A DNA stretch of 64,000 bases, from positions 558,001 through 622,000 of the forward strand of contig CAWENX010000007.1 in NCBI GenBank assembly GCA_963810555.1. The letters run 5' to 3'. The notes under the pieces are model-generated. The model did not search any database. It saw only the letters and a list, made by a program, of their open reading frames with translations, and was not told where the DNA came from. A program made the position numbers and the translations under genes. Shown in pieces: positions 55,308 through 64,000 of this stretch. The number at the start of each line of letters is the position of its first letter. Within the stretch, counting starts at the first letter, position 1. The DNA is from G963677325 sp963810555 (GTDB taxonomy: Bacteria; Bacteroidota; Bacteroidia; Bacteroidales; Prolixibacteraceae).

Positions 55308-57374
55308 ATGCTGAATAAACAATTATTGGCTCCTGAAAGCATTGTTGTTGTAGGGGCCTCGAACAATGTCACGAAACCGGGTGGGAAACTGCTAAAGAAC
55401 CTTATCGAACATGAATATAAAGGTAAACTTTATGCACTAAATCCCAACGATAAAAATATTCAGGGCGTAACAACCTTTAATTCATTGGACGATCTTCCCG
55501 ATACCGACCTTGCTATACTTGCGATTCCTGCCAAAGCCTGTCCCGGAATGGTGAGCGAATTGGCTGAAAAGAAAAAAGTACGAGCTTTTATAGTGATTTC
55601 CGGGGGATTCAGTGAAACGGGAAATGAAGGAACTTTACTTGAAAAGCAGCTTGCCAATGCAGTCAATAAAACGGGCGCTTGCCTTATAGGACCAAACTGC
55701 ATTGGGATGCTTACACCAAATTACGCAGGAGTTTTTACCACTCCTATCCCCCACCTTGATCCTTCGGGATGTGATTTTGTATCAGGTTCAGGAGCAACAG
55801 CAGTTTTTATCATGGAATCAGCCATCCCAAAAGGAATTCACTTTTCGAGGGTTATATCGGTAGGAAATTCTGCACAGATCGGGATCGAAGACGTGCTGGA
55901 ATACTGGGACAAGAATTCTGACACTGAATCACAGGCGAGGGTTAAGCTTCTCTATGTTGAAACGATAAGAGATCCCGATAAGTTTTTGTTCTCATCAAGG
56001 TCGCTTGTCAGGAAAGGTTTCAGGATTGCTGCTATAAAAGCGGGAAGTTCTGTAGCAGGGAGCCGTGCTGCAAGTTCCCATACAGGGGCAATGGCAAGTT
56101 CGGATTCTGCCGTTGAGGCCCTGTTCCGCAAAGCAGGTATTGTAAGATGTTACGGACGCGAAGAACTGACAACGGTTGCAGGAGTCTTTATGACACGTAA
56201 ACTGGAAGGGAAGAATATTGCCATCATTACACATGCAGGAGGTCCGGCGGTAATGCTTACCGATGCTCTTGAATCGGGAGGACTTAATATTCCGCGCTTA
56301 GAGGATTCTCCTGCAAAAAAGAAGTTGAAAGAGCAATTGCCTGCAGGGTCGTCTGTCGAAAATCCCATTGATTTTCTTGCAACCGGAACTGCTGAACAAC
56401 TGGGAGCAATCGTTGACGTATGTGAGAATGATTTTGATGAGATTAACGGGATGGCAGTAATTTATGGCAGTACAGGGCTTACCTCAGTTAAAGATGTCTA
56501 TGAAGTGCTTGACAAGAAAATGAAAATATGCAGGAAGCCGATTTATCCCATCCTTCCTTCTGTCATGAGCGTAAAAAAAGACCTGGCTTATTTTCTGTCG
56601 CACGGAAATATCAACTTCCCTGACGAGGTGTTGCTCGGCAGGGCTTTAACGCGCGTATACAGGACTCCCTATCCCTCGGATGGATCAATAGTGTATGACG
56701 GAGTAAATGTGCCTGAAATCAGAAGTATTATTGAAAAATCTGAAACTGGGCAACTTCCGTCTGAAAAAATACATGCTCTGCTGAGCGCAGCTTCCATTCC
56801 TTATGTACGGGAGATAATCGTCAAATCCGAAGAGGAGGCACTTAAAGCAGGTCTAAATGTCGGATATCCTCTTGTTATGAAAGCAATCGGTCCGGTTCAT
56901 AAAACGGATGTAGGAGGAGTATCATTAAATGTCCGATCAGACGAATCAGTAAGGCTGGAATTTAATCGACTGATGAAAATCGAAGGGGTTTCGTCGGTTA
57001 CGATTTCAGAACAGGTTGAAGGAACGGAGCTGTATATCGGCGCTGTTTATGAGCCACGCTTCGGACACGTTATACTTTGCGGGATAGGAGGGATATTTGT
57101 TGAGGTATTTAAGGATGTCACATCGGGGCTTGCACCTTTATCAATGGAAGAAGCGCTTTCAATGATCCGAAACCTGAGGGCTTATCCCCTTATCAAGGGA
57201 TACAGAGGCAAGCCGGGAGTAGACAGGTACAGATTCGCACAAATCATTGTCAGGCTTTCAACGATGCTGCGCTTCGCAACGGAAATAAAGGAAATGGATA
57301 TCAATCCGCTTATCGGGAAAGGCGATAAGATTGTTTCAGTGGATGCGAGGATAAGGATTGAGAAGGCGAATTAA
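55308..57374 (+). CDS. ADP-forming acetate/acyl-CoA synthetase (fused alpha-beta)
   Basis: The 688-residue protein converts acyl-CoA + ADP + Pi to acid + CoA + ATP (or the reverse). Order: CoA-binding domain (1-130; ESIVVVGASNN, AFIVISGGFSE, IGPNCIGM), succinyl-CoA-ligase-like domain (about 150-290) with the phosphohistidine region SSHTGAMASSD (His258), a second ligase domain (about 300-450; TGLTSVKDVYEVL), and an ATP-grasp domain (about 480-688; GYPLVMKAIGPVHKTDVGGV, EMDINPLI). I take the ATG at 55308 rather than the TTG at 55278. Common in fermentative anaerobes as an energy-conserving acid producer. Confidence 0.93.
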   Translation: MLNKQLLAPESIVVVGASNNVTKPGGKLLKNLIEHEYKGKLYALNPNDKNIQGVTTFNSLDDLPDTDLAILAIPAKACPGMVSELAEKKKVRAFIVISGGFSETGNEGTLLEKQLANAVNKTGACLIGPNCIGMLTPNYAGVFTTPIPHLDPSGCDFVSGSGATAVFIMESAIPKGIHFSRVISVGNSAQIGIEDVLEYWDKNSDTESQARVKLLYVETIRDPDKFLFSSRSLVRKGFRIAAIKAGSSVAGSRAASSHTGAMASSDSAVEALFRKAGIVRCYGREELTTVAGVFMTRKLEGKNIAIITHAGGPAVMLTDALESGGLNIPRLEDSPAKKKLKEQLPAGSSVENPIDFLATGTAEQLGAIVDVCENDFDEINGMAVIYGSTGLTSVKDVYEVLDKKMKICRKPIYPILPSVMSVKKDLAYFLSHGNINFPDEVLLGRALTRVYRTPYPSDGSIVYDGVNVPEIRSIIEKSETGQLPSEKIHALLSAASIPYVREIIVKSEEEALKAGLNVGYPLVMKAIGPVHKTDVGGVSLNVRSDESVRLEFNRLMKIEGVSSVTISEQVEGTELYIGAVYEPRFGHVILCGIGGIFVEVFKDVTSGLAPLSMEEALSMIRNLRAYPLIKGYRGKPGVDRYRFAQIIVRLSTMLRFATEIKEMDINPLIGKGDKIVSVDARIRIEKAN

Positions 57375-57378
57375 GCGA

Positions 57379-57396
57379 ATCCGATAGCTATCGGAT
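57379..57396 (+). terminator. ATCCGATAGCTATCGGAT palindrome after the synthetase gene
   Basis: Perfect 18-bp palindrome starting 5 nt after the stop codon. It may end the transcript or be another dispersed repeat; no T-run follows. Confidence 0.45.
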
Positions 57397-57420
57397 GACG
57401 AATTGCACGAATTGTTCAAT

Positions 57421-57547
57421 TGCCGTTGACTTTAGTCAATGGATACATTGATAAAAAATGATGGCTTTAGCCAAAATTCACAATGAATATATTTGGCTAA
57501 AGCCATTGTTTAAATTTGCATATGCCCGTTGACTAAAGTCAACGGCA
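57421..57547. repeat. nested inverted-repeat element
   Basis: Outer arms: TGCCGTTGACTTTAGTCAA (57421-57439) and its exact complement (57529-57547), 19 bp. Inner arms: ATGGCTTTAGCCAAA (57461-57475) and its exact complement (57492-57506), 15 bp. Each arm is itself nearly palindromic (TTGACTTTAGTCAA, TGGCTTTAGCCA). The unit resembles repeated non-coding palindromes (REP/REPIN-like) and lies in the 200-nt gap between convergent genes. Confidence 0.85.
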
Positions 57548-57578
57548 AAGGATAACTTATCTAAATCTATGAAATATC

Positions 57579-58825
57579 TTAATCTTTAATATTATACGCC
57601 ATCAGGGCGTCGCCATGACGGATATAAAGAATCCCTTTGCTGATAACGGGATGAGACCAGTGAGGGCCGCTGCCGAAGGGGACTTTAAATGAACTGACCA
57701 CTTCAAACTTTTCAGGATTTGGTTTTACCAGTGCAATATTCCCTGTTTTTTCTTCATAACAATAAAGCATTCCGTCTGCTGAGATGATCGGACCTTTGTT
57801 TATCCATTGAGTTTCATACATCACCTTCCCTGTATTCCAATCGAGGCAGACCCACTTCCCTCTGGCGTTATTCTGCCAGTTTGATCCATAAATATATCCG
57901 TTTACCAATACATAACCTCCCAGATGGGTATCCATTACATCCTCACTCCAGCGTTGTTTTACAGTAGTTCCGTCTTCTGATAAATCAAGCATCACATTGA
58001 AATGGCCATAACCGTTGCTGCTGAAGATTCCGCCGTTGTGGTAAAGGGGCGTATTAATCTGAATATTATCGTGATCGGGAAGTCCTGCCAATGCACCATA
58101 ATCAAATTTCCACAATAATCTTACCATTGTCAGGAGATATGCCAAATATGCGTTTTTGTGTCTGACCTATGATTTGCGGTTTCCCGTTTCTTTCAATTGC
58201 AAGGGGTGAAACATAGGTTGCGCTATCCTTCAGGCTTTCTGAGGCCCACACCGTTTTTCCGGTCAGTTTATCCAATGCAACCATTGAAGTCTTAAATCCT
58301 CCGGGAGTAAAAAATACCTTATTACCCAAAACAAGCGGAGATTCGGCATTTCCCCAGGGACCGCACACTCCCTCGAAACTCATCATTCACTTTTACAGTC
58401 CATATAATCTTTCCTGTGAGGGCATCAATACAAGCCGCATCAAGTTTACCGGTAGTAACATAAATCCTGTTATCATTGACGGTTGGTGTGCACCTGCTTT
58501 CGGAGAATGAGGCTGTCCATGCACGCCCATATGGGGTTTCCCAGAGCATGTTCCCTTTCATATCAAAGGCCATCAGCACCTCAACAGTATCCTTTGTACC
58601 GGTAAGATAAAGCATGTTTTTGCCGATAGCGACCGAGGAATACCCTTTAGGGAGTCCTTTGAGTGACCAGATCAGTTCGGGACCCTTTTCAGGCCAAATT
58701 TTCAAAAGACCGGTTTCATTGTATACTCCGGTTCTGCCAACTCCTCTCCATTCACTGGTTGTCTGTGCAGTTCCGGCAAGAGTTAATCCCAATATTATAT
58801 ACAGAGATAAAAAGAATCGTTTCAT
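57579..58825 (-). pseudogene. PQQ-binding-like beta-propeller protein, broken by two one-base insertions
   Basis: Three overlapping frames together give one full-length relative of the next two proteins. Piece 1 (58825 to about 58377) has the signal peptide and first blades; removing one C in GAGTTTCGAGGG joins it to piece 2 (EGVCGPWGNAESPLVLGNKVFF). Removing one G in ATTATTGTGGAAATTTG near 58107 joins that to piece 3 (WKFDYG... to MAYNIKD). All other residues remain conserved, so the damage is recent or an assembly error. Confidence 0.88.
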
Positions 58826-58835
58826 ATGTTAAGAC

Positions 58836-58921
58836 AGTTTCAGGGTTTCAGGGTTTCAATGTTTCAGAACTTTTGGCCTATCAGCAGAATTGAAACTCTG
58901 AGAAATTGAAGCATTGAAACT
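58836..58921. repeat. TTTCAGGG / TGAAACTC-type short-period repeats
   Basis: The gap between the broken and the intact propeller gene is made of imperfect 9-10 base units (GTTTCAGG, GTTTCAATG, GAAACTCTGAGAAATTGAA). Confidence 0.75.
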
Positions 58922-58927
58922 TTTAAA

Positions 58928-60172
58928 TTATTCTTTAATATTATAAGCCATGAATGCATCCATATGGCGGATGTAAAGAATTCCCTTATTAATAACGGGA
59001 TGAGACCAATGAACTCCGCTTCCAAAAGGGACTTTAAATGAGCTTATAATATCGAATTTATCGGGTGTAGCTTTTACAAGGGCAACATTTCCTGACCTCT
59101 CTTCATAACAGTATAACATCCCGTCATCGGCAATAATCTGCCCTTTGCAGATCCAGTCTGTTTCATACATGGTTTTCCCGGTATTCCAATCCACACAGAC
59201 CCATTTCCCCTTAGCGTTATTTTCCCAGTTTGAGCCGTAAATATAATTTCCGATTCGTACATCACCGCCATGGTGAGTATCGAGCACATTATTTATCCAC
59301 TTTTGTTTTACTGATGTACCATCCTCAGACAATTCAAGCATTACGGAGGGCTGATTGTATCCCTGGCATACAAAAATACCGCCGTTCCAGTACAGTGGAG
59401 TATTGATCTGGATCGGATACTTTGCCGGAGGATTGGCAGCCTGAGTATAATCAAATTTCCAGATTATTTTACCGTCATCAGGACTGATTCCGAAAACATA
59501 TTTTTCAGTCATACCTAAAATCTGCCGTTTACCGCCTCTTTCAATAAGCAAGGGAGACACATAAGAAGATCCGTCCTTCAGACTTTCAGATGCCCAGATC
59601 GTTTCACCGCTCATCTTATCCAGGGCAACCATCGTCGTTTTTTTACCGGAAGGGGTAAAAAATACCTTGTTGTCCAATACAATAGGAGATTCAGCCTTGC
59701 CCCATGAACCATAGGCTCCATCGAACTTATCATTTACTTTAACTGCCCATAATATCTTACCGCTTTGAGCATCAATACAGGCGGCATCGAGTTTACCTGT
59801 AGTCACATATATCCTGTTACCATCAATTGTCGGTGTGCATCGGCTTTCAGGAAACGAGGCTAACCAGGCCCGTCCGAATGTCGTTTCCCATAGTTTATTT
59901 CCTTTCATATCGAAAGCCATAAGGACTTCCATTGTATCTTTTGTCCCCGTGAGATATAGCATGTTATCACCAATTGCAACCGATGAATTGCCTTTGGGGA
60001 GGTCTTTAACGGACCACAATAATTGAGGTCCGCTTTCAGGCCATTTCTGTAATAAGCCTGTTTCATCATAAATACCTGTTCTGCCAAGGTTTCGCCATTC
60101 GCTGGTCACCTGGCCAAATCCATCAAAAATAAAAGCTGACAAAATAATTGCAGATAAGATTAATCGCTTCAT
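58928..60172 (-). CDS. PQQ-binding-like beta-propeller repeat protein
   Basis: The 414-residue protein starts at the ATG 60172, which gives a clean signal peptide (MKRLILSAIILSAFIFDGFG); an ATG five codons upstream is less suitable. The mature protein is built of beta-propeller blades with the PQQ-enzyme-like pattern (LMAFDMKGNKLWETTFG, IDAQSGKILWAVKV, LDKMSGETIWASESL, ISPDDGKIIWKFDY, VDWNTGKTMYETDW). The opening SEWRNLGRTGIYDE...WPESGPQLLWS is shared by all three copies here. Quinone binding is not implied; many such proteins are scaffold or binding proteins. Secreted or periplasmic. Confidence 0.88.
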   Translation of the reverse strand: MKRLILSAIILSAFIFDGFGQVTSEWRNLGRTGIYDETGLLQKWPESGPQLLWSVKDLPKGNSSVAIGDNMLYLTGTKDTMEVLMAFDMKGNKLWETTFGRAWLASFPESRCTPTIDGNRIYVTTGKLDAACIDAQSGKILWAVKVNDKFDGAYGSWGKAESPIVLDNKVFFTPSGKKTTMVALDKMSGETIWASESLKDGSSYVSPLLIERGGKRQILGMTEKYVFGISPDDGKIIWKFDYTQAANPPAKYPIQINTPLYWNGGIFVCQGYNQPSVMLELSEDGTSVKQKWINNVLDTHHGGDVRIGNYIYGSNWENNAKGKWVCVDWNTGKTMYETDWICKGQIIADDGMLYCYEERSGNVALVKATPDKFDIISSFKVPFGSGVHWSHPVINKGILYIRHMDAFMAYNIKE

Positions 60173-60250
60173 AAAGTCAATGTTCATTCAGTTTAAATAT
60201 ATTATTTTCAGACTATTAATTCTTTATTTATTACCGGTTTAAAAATCCTG

Positions 60251-61513
60251 TCACTCACAAGATCTGTTTATATCAAAAGCCATTAAAGCATCCATATGGC
60301 GTACAAATAAAGTACCGTTATTTATAACAGGATGTGACCAATGAGGACCCGTTCCCAAAGGAATTTTGAAAGAACTGACTACTTCAAACTTTTCAGGGGT
60401 AGCTTTAACCAACGCAAAGGTACCTGTTTTTTCCTCATAACAATAGAGCATTTCATCGGCGGCTATGATCTGGCCTTTGCAGATCCATTCCGTTTCATAC
60501 ATTGTCTTCCCTGTATACCAATCGAGGCAAACCCATTTCCCCTTGCTGTTGCCTTCCATGTTGGAACCATAAATATAAGGCCCCACCCTGACAACTCCCC
60601 CGTGATGATTGTCCAGAACGTCTTCGCTCCATAAAGGGGAAACTGAAGAACCGTCCTCAGATAGTTTTAGCATTACACTGGGATGATTGTATCCGCTGCA
60701 AACAAAAATAGAGTTATCCCAAAACAAAGGGGTAGTAGCATGTTCATTTTCCTTTTTGATAGCCGAAGCGCCGTAATTATATTTCCATAATATTTTACCA
60801 TCATTGACGGAAACACCGATAACATAGTTTTCAGTCATTCCTATAATCAGATGATTACCATTTCTGTCGATATACAATGGAGCTAAATAGCGTGGTTCTT
60901 CATTCAGACTTTCAGAAGTCCAGATGGTTTTTCCGGTCTTCTTATCCAAAGCGACCATAGTTGTTTTATCTCCTCCGGGTGTGTAAAAGATCTTATCACC
61001 GGAAACGACAGGAGTCTCCGACATTCCATAATTACAGTATTTCCCTTCAAACTTGTCATGAACTTTAACTGACCATATGATTTTCCCGCTTACTGCATCA
61101 ATACAGGCTGCATCAAGCATTCCGCTTGTTGCATAAACCCTGTCATCGTCAACAACCGGTGTGGAACGGCTTTCCGGGTAGGTTTTAGTCCATGCGCGCC
61201 CAAAAGGGGTTTCCCATAATTTCTTACCATTCCTGTCCATGGCAACAAGTACCTCAACCGAGTCTCTTGTACCGGTAATATAGAGTTTCCGGTCGCCAAT
61301 TGCCACAGAAGAATGGCCTTTGGGCAAACCGGTAACAGACCAGAGCATTTCCGGCCCCTTTTCAGGCCATTTTTTTAATAAACCTGTTTCGTTATACACC
61401 CCTGTTCTGCCCTCACCTCTCCAATCACTAAATGTCTGGCATAAACCATTTTGTATTAAACCAAATACAATCAGGGCCGTAAGGCGGAAGGAGTTCCAAC
61501 AGGTATTTTTCAT
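60251..61513 (-). CDS. PQQ-binding-like beta-propeller repeat protein
   Basis: A 420-residue paralogue of the protein at 58928-60172: signal peptide (about 1-25), then SDWRGEGRTGVYNETGLLKKWPEKGPEMLWS and the same series of blades (VAMDRNGKKLWETPFG, IDAVSGKIIWSVKV, LDKKTGKTIWTSESL, LDWYTGKTMYETEW), ending with LMAFDINRSCE. As the copy nearest to the promoter it would be the first gene of a tandem array of three. A candidate -7 box lies at 61621-61628. Confidence 0.88.
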   Translation of the reverse strand: MKNTCWNSFRLTALIVFGLIQNGLCQTFSDWRGEGRTGVYNETGLLKKWPEKGPEMLWSVTGLPKGHSSVAIGDRKLYITGTRDSVEVLVAMDRNGKKLWETPFGRAWTKTYPESRSTPVVDDDRVYATSGMLDAACIDAVSGKIIWSVKVHDKFEGKYCNYGMSETPVVSGDKIFYTPGGDKTTMVALDKKTGKTIWTSESLNEEPRYLAPLYIDRNGNHLIIGMTENYVIGVSVNDGKILWKYNYGASAIKKENEHATTPLFWDNSIFVCSGYNHPSVMLKLSEDGSSVSPLWSEDVLDNHHGGVVRVGPYIYGSNMEGNSKGKWVCLDWYTGKTMYETEWICKGQIIAADEMLYCYEEKTGTFALVKATPEKFEVVSSFKIPLGTGPHWSHPVINNGTLFVRHMDALMAFDINRSCE

Positions 61514-61620
61514 ATAATTCTTCTATGTAACATTTCTATAAAAACCATACAGACCTGGCTTAATAAAACGGAATTAATCATTCACGTTCTATCGGGCAAA
61601 GACAACTTTTGAACAGCCGA

Positions 61621-61628
61621 CAAATTTA
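61621..61628 (-). promoter_or_regulatory. candidate -7 box (TAAATTTG) for the propeller array
   Basis: Full match to TAnnTTTG on the - strand, about 110 nt before the ATG at 61513. Confidence 0.35.
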
Positions 61629-61724
61629 AAAAAATCCGATACCATTACCGGCATTGGATTTTTATATTGTCTGTCTTATGGAATTATTTTTTACAAAACC
61701 TGCTTGTAGTTGTACCGATTTTGT

Positions 61725-63077
61725 CTATTCCAGCAATACAGCCCTGTTTTCATAAACTTTCGTGAAGCCATTAACGATATCATCCATATCCTGACTGCTT
61801 CCCAACAAAATATTCTGGGTGAAGGCTATTGCTTCTTCACAGGTTTGGTCATTTCCAGGCAAATGATTTTGTTCACGCCACTGATTAAGTCTTTCGGGTG
61901 AGTACAATCTTTTAAATCCTTTTGAATTGAATGCATCTTCAATCAAACCGTCTTTATTTTGCGGACCATATCCTCCGCCAACGGGTATACCTTCAGCATT
62001 CAGTGCCCGAATAAATCTGGATTTCGGAACATTGCCAAACTTTTCCTGAATATACCGCAAAGCATAAAGGTGATATGCTGACCTCGTGCCCCCCTCAGCA
62101 AGTTTAACAGGAACAATGCCCGGAATCTCTTTTAATTTCTTGTCCAGATACATGGCATTGGCAAGACGTACCTCATTATCCTTTGGAACGCGTTTAATCT
62201 GCGACATCAGCACGAGCGCCTGAACCTGCTGCATTCTGAAATTGCTGCCCCGGAAAGGATTTGAACCTTCGCCCCTGAAATTTCCATATCTTCTTCCCAC
62301 ATTGCGATAGGACGCGCAACGATCTGCAAGTTCTTCATTATCACTGAGAATTGCTCCCCCCTCCCCTGCCGGAAGGTTTTTTGAATTCTGGAAACTGAAA
62401 CAGCCTAAATCGCCCAGTGTACCTAATTTCTTGCCGCGATATTCACCGTACCATGCCTGGCATGCATCTTCGATTACTTTCAGGTTATGTTTTTTTGCAA
62501 TCTTATTAATGCTGTCCATATCACACGGCAAGCCGTAAATGTGAACAGGTATAATGGCCACGGTGCGGTCGGTAATCTTCTCTTCAATTTTTTTAGGATC
62601 CATCAGCATCGTTTCAGGATCGGTATCAACAAAAACAGGAAGGGCTTTATTGAGAAAGACAGAATTATAGGTCGCTATGAAAGTATAAGGAGCTACAAGG
62701 ACTTCATCACCGGCGTCCACACCGGCTACATATTGAGCCGTAACGAGTGATGTTGTTCCGCTTGCCGTTGCCACACATCGTTTTGCGCCCATTATCTGGG
62801 CATATATCTTTTCAAAATCGGCAACATGTTCCCCTGAACCCATATACCAATGCCCTGTCCGGTACATTTCGGCAATATCCTTTTCAGCCGACTGATCCCA
62901 AACAGGCCAGGAAAGCCAGCCACCTTTATGAACCTTTTCTCCACCTTTGATTGCCAAAGTACCGTTAGGCGATCTGCCTGCACTATAAGATGTTAAAGGC
63001 ATTCCAGCTATTGTAGCCAATGAACCGGCAGAAACTGTTGTCAGCACCTGACGGCGTGTAAATTTTCTTTTTTCCAT
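61725..63077 (-). CDS. DegT/DnrJ/EryC1/StrS-family aminotransferase with Tat-type signal
   Basis: The 450-residue protein begins with a twin-arginine-like signal (KFTRRQVLTT, Arg8-Arg9, hydrophobic to about residue 32). The rest is a PLP-dependent sugar-aminotransferase fold: ATASGTTSLVTAQYVAGVDAGDEVLVAPYTF, PVHIYGLPCDM, EDACQAW (Asp204), FSFQNSKNLPAGEGGA (Lys233, the PLP lysine) and GGTRSAYHLYALRY. Members usually act in the cytoplasm on nucleotide-sugars; a Tat signal would carry a folded, cofactor-loaded enzyme across the inner membrane, which is unusual. Next to the secreted propeller array on the same strand, with a 211-nt gap. Confidence 0.9.
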   Translation of the reverse strand: MEKRKFTRRQVLTTVSAGSLATIAGMPLTSYSAGRSPNGTLAIKGGEKVHKGGWLSWPVWDQSAEKDIAEMYRTGHWYMGSGEHVADFEKIYAQIMGAKRCVATASGTTSLVTAQYVAGVDAGDEVLVAPYTFIATYNSVFLNKALPVFVDTDPETMLMDPKKIEEKITDRTVAIIPVHIYGLPCDMDSINKIAKKHNLKVIEDACQAWYGEYRGKKLGTLGDLGCFSFQNSKNLPAGEGGAILSDNEELADRCASYRNVGRRYGNFRGEGSNPFRGSNFRMQQVQALVLMSQIKRVPKDNEVRLANAMYLDKKLKEIPGIVPVKLAEGGTRSAYHLYALRYIQEKFGNVPKSRFIRALNAEGIPVGGGYGPQNKDGLIEDAFNSKGFKRLYSPERLNQWREQNHLPGNDQTCEEAIAFTQNILLGSSQDMDDIVNGFTKVYENRAVLLE

Positions 63078-63138
63078 GACGATTTATTAAGGTTGATTAT
63101 TTGAGTTTATAGTTGATTTTAACGTCATTTACTTTTCC

Positions 63139-63146
63139 CAAATTTA
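63139..63146 (-). promoter_or_regulatory. candidate -7 box (TAAATTTG) for the DegT-type gene
   Basis: Full match to TAnnTTTG; a TCTG about 21 nt upstream is a weak -33 candidate. It lies about 60 nt before the ATG. Confidence 0.45.
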
Positions 63147-63227
63147 GTTAAAAAAATCTATTTTCAGATTATTTATGGGGAGGATAATAAAACAAAAGGG
63201 GTAAAGATTGATTCCTTCCCCCTTTCG

Positions 63228-63300
<73 letters not shown>

Positions 63301-63379
63301 ATACGTTTTATTGCCGTGCAAAAGTAATTAAAAATAATTTTCTGCAAACTCCTCACTGCAAATTTCGGAATAAATGTTT

Positions 63380-63476
63380 AAAGTTTCAGTGTTTCAATGT
63401 CTCAGAGTTACAGAGCAAACTCTTTTAATCCTTTAAGTGAGCCCGAACTCCTCAAACTCTGAAACTCTGAAACTTT
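63380..63476. repeat. GTTTCAGTGTTTCAATG / AACTCTGAAACTCTG repeats
   Basis: Short-period degenerate repeats fill the gap between the tRNA and the M16 peptidase gene, similar to 31797-31849 and 58836-58921. Confidence 0.75.
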
Positions 63477-63519
63477 TTCAATACTTTTGTCCCTCATTTG
63501 CTGGATTTATAAGGAATTA

Positions 63520-64000
63520 ATGGAATATTTTTCTTCAACATTACCCAATGGCATCAGGGTTGTACACATGTATGTCGATTCACCGGTCGCCCAGTTCGGA
63601 ATCATTATCAATACAGGCTCGCGCGATGAAGGGCCTCAGGAACAGGGTATCGCCCATTTTATCGAACATACCATCTTTAAAGGCACACTTAAACGTAAAA
63701 GCTTTCACATCCTCAGCCGTCTCGACGATGTGGGGGGTGAATTGAACGCCTATACCACAAAGGAAGAAACTGCCATTCACGCTTCTTTTCTCAATCAATA
63801 TTATCCCAGGACTATAGAACTATTAAGCGACATCCTTATCAACAGCACTTTCCCTGATAATGAACTGAAAAAGGAGAAAGATGTCATCATTGATGAAATC
63901 AATTCTTACAACGACAGTCCTTCCGAATTGATATTCGATGAATTCGAAGACCTGCTCTTTGATGGTCATCCCCTTGGACGGAATATTCTTGGAACACCGG
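63520..64000 (+). CDS. M16 family zinc metallopeptidase, 5' part (runs off the window)
   Basis: From the ATG at 63520 a frame is open to the right edge (160 codons). It shows the inverted zinc motif HFIEH (His46, Glu49, His50) and the third ligand Glu126 in KDVIIDEINSY, the spacing expected for M16 peptidases (pitrilysin/processing-peptidase type). SRDEGPQEQGIAHFIEHTIFKGT and GGELNAYTTKEETAIHASF are typical of the bacterial one-domain-pair form of about 410 residues. No signal peptide in the visible part. Confidence 0.93.
   Translation, partial: MEYFSSTLPNGIRVVHMYVDSPVAQFGIIINTGSRDEGPQEQGIAHFIEHTIFKGTLKRKSFHILSRLDDVGGELNAYTTKEETAIHASFLNQYYPRTIELLSDILINSTFPDNELKKEKDVIIDEINSYNDSPSELIFDEFEDLLFDGHPLGRNILGTP

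Overview
The window looks like a chromosomal segment of a Bacteroidota bacterium, probably an environmental member of the Bacteroidales/Marinilabiliales type. The evidence is gldF/gldG, two PorP/SprF proteins, two proteins ending in the CHU_C (type B) sorting domain of the type IX secretion system (T9SS), DUF6266, DUF5916 and FdtA/QdtA-type genes, almost no Shine-Dalgarno sequences, and TAnnTTTG promoter boxes characteristic of the phylum. No rRNA, CRISPR array or intact insertion sequence is visible. There is one tRNA (Phe).

Region by region: 1-1,400 is mostly non-coding and holds a decayed IS66 transposase. 1,494-9,383 is a conserved housekeeping block on the + strand: surE, a small membrane protein, lpxB, a GldF-GldG fusion broken by one extra base, dnaN, a DnaQ-type exonuclease and a fumarylacetoacetase-family enzyme. 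10,184-34,287 is a T9SS surface-protein island of two modules. Module 1 is a 1,551-aa repeat protein with a CHU_C domain, a PorP/SprF protein and a PD40-OmpA lipoprotein-like partner. Module 2 is a 3,432-aa glycine-rich/Ig/HYR adhesin with no visible sorting domain, a 344-aa secreted protein, a 478-aa CHU_C protein and a second PorP/SprF. The likely logic is that each PorP/SprF helps deliver or anchor the repeat proteins of its own module, as SprF does for SprB in gliding flavobacteria (family knowledge; the pairing here is inferred).

35,478-44,674 carries a GH78-like secreted glycosidase, an outer-membrane barrel protein, an S41 processing protease, dCMP deaminase, a metallo-beta-lactamase-fold hydrolase and a CBM9/DUF5916 outer-membrane protein. 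44,940-50,077 is an accessory, partly eroded stretch, all on the - strand: an ICMT-family pseudogene, GNAT, an NTF2-fold immunity-like lipoprotein, a PIN-domain toxin with an overlapping small partner gene that is too short to be called by most gene finders, and one intact plus two fragmentary DUF6266 genes. 50,372-57,374 contains a sugar-nucleotide cupin, a polyprenyl-phosphate-type glycosyltransferase overlapping a methyltransferase, a YfhO membrane protein and an ADP-forming acyl-CoA synthetase. 57,579-63,077 holds three tandem PQQ-propeller paralogues (one broken by two single-base insertions) behind a Tat-signal-bearing DegT-family aminotransferase. The window ends with tRNA-Phe and the start of an M16 metallopeptidase.

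Intergenic DNA is unusually patterned. Almost every gap carries short-period (7-10 bp) degenerate tandem repeats, and there are several families of perfect or nested palindromes. No clearly new defence or biosynthetic system is evident. The most interesting candidates are the second adhesin module (no own sorting signal, two export signals in series), the toxin-first PIN pair with its DUF6266 scars, and the palindromic repeat families.
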